Assembly: GCA_013695055.1 (NCBI GenBank)
Contig: JACDBF010000193.1
Coordinates: 1 to 6,199, forward strand
Reading direction: 5' to 3'
Origin: Actinomycetota bacterium
Lineage (GTDB): Bacteria > Actinomycetota > CADDZG01 > WHSQ01
Length of the DNA stretch: 6,199 nt
Below the pieces are notes generated by a model. That model was not told where the DNA came from, did no database searches, and was given only the letters and a program-made list of their open reading frames with translations. The translations under genes were made by a program, and so were the position numbers. Of this stretch, positions 5,666 to 6,199 are shown one piece after another (position 1 is the first letter of the stretch; every line of letters begins with the position of its first letter).

Positions 5666-6196
5666 GTGACGGCCGCCCACAGAGACAGCTCGAAAGAAAC
5701 GAAGGACAACTCGCCCGAGGCAAAAGATTCGCGGACGCGTCACTTCACGTCGGATGTCTTCGGTTACGCGGAGGATTTCTTCTACGTCTCGGTAGCCGCT
5801 GCGTTGTGCGTAGCCGGAGTGATACTGCTCGGCTACGGACTCTATAGTTTCGTTACCCAGGCCGACGATTTGCCTCTCTCGTCGAACATCCTCGAGTTCT
5901 TAGATTCCATGCTTCTCGTGTTCATCGTGACCGAGCTCATCCACACCATCCGGACCGTGATCGATGACAAGATCCTCACTGCGGAGCCGTTCTTGATCGT
6001 CGGCATCGTCGCCGCGATCAGGCGGCTGGTCGTGCTGAGCGCCGAAGCCAAGGACCTCCTGGGAACTCCCACGTTCACCGACGCGATGCTGGAGATCGGC
6101 ATCTTGACCACCACCACTCTCATCCTCGGGCTGGCGATCTTCCTGCTAAGGAAAACCACGCATCCGGAGCCGGACCCGGCGCACGAGCCGGGCTGA
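5666..6196 (+). CDS. PsiE-family integral membrane protein
   Basis: This is a small membrane protein of the PsiE (phosphate-starvation-inducible E) family, whose biochemical role is not established. From the GTG at 5666 it has 176 residues: a charged, hydrophilic N-terminus (1-30), TM1 about 40-62, TM2 about 78-96, a third hydrophobic segment with the family signature EPFLIVGIVAAIRRLVVL (107-124), TM4 about 143-161, and a Pro/Glu-rich C-terminal tail. The motif LLVFIVTELIHTIR before the signature also fits the family. In-frame ATGs exist further upstream (5495, 5522), but the sequence they add is low-complexity Ser/Pro/Gly, and the 5495 start would lie inside the rpsA promoter; GTG 5666 is therefore preferred, with moderate confidence. 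The gene diverges from rpsA and shares the 243-bp intergenic region. No PhoB/PhoP-type box was recognised, so phosphate control cannot be claimed. Confidence 0.82.
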   Translation: MTAAHRDSSKETKDNSPEAKDSRTRHFTSDVFGYAEDFFYVSVAAALCVAGVILLGYGLYSFVTQADDLPLSSNILEFLDSMLLVFIVTELIHTIRTVIDDKILTAEPFLIVGIVAAIRRLVVLSAEAKDLLGTPTFTDAMLEIGILTTTTLILGLAIFLLRKTTHPEPDPAHEPG

Positions 6197-6199
6197 GCC

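Noticed and set aside
5520..5723. Minus-strand 67-codon open frame upstream of rpsA
   Set aside because: Its composition is Ser/Arg-rich without domains, no good ribosome site was seen, and it overlaps the PsiE-like gene start.

Overview
The window looks like a chromosomal core locus from a high-GC Gram-positive bacterium (Actinomycetota). The main evidence is the ribosomal protein S1: its four S1 domains match, as recalled from memory, the actinobacterial (Mycobacterium-type) RpsA almost phrase for phrase. The gene order rpsA - coaE - (insert) - uvrB is also the one known from mycobacteria. The lineage within the phylum cannot be fixed from this sequence. The divergent RpsA tail and single-domain CoaE argue against Mycobacterium itself.

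Layout, in the direction of transcription. The minus strand carries a compact cluster read from right to left. A promoter with good -35/-10 boxes at about 5474-5502 precedes a short leader with a very strong hairpin (5451-5467). Then come rpsA (5422-3593), coaE (3582-2983, 10 nt after rpsA), a HAD-superfamily hydrolase (2986-2285, sharing a GTGA overlap with coaE) and uvrB (2262-262, 22 nt after the HAD gene). No terminator is visible between these genes, so they probably form one operon. It joins translation (S1), coenzyme A synthesis (dephospho-CoA kinase), a small-molecule hydrolase of unknown substrate and nucleotide excision repair (UvrB). After a 120-nt spacer, the first 47 codons of another minus-strand gene, with a clear signal peptide and Shine-Dalgarno sequence, run off the left edge.

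On the plus strand, diverging from rpsA, lies a small membrane protein of the PsiE family (5666-6196). It probably starts at a GTG placed where a leaderless transcript would begin.

No mobile element, CRISPR array, tRNA or rRNA was seen. The region is mostly ordinary housekeeping DNA. The points worth a second look are the 5'-terminal hairpin of the rpsA mRNA, the roughly 200-residue acidic tail and extended N-terminus of RpsA, altered motif residues in the HAD protein and in CoaE, and the leaderless start of the PsiE-like gene.
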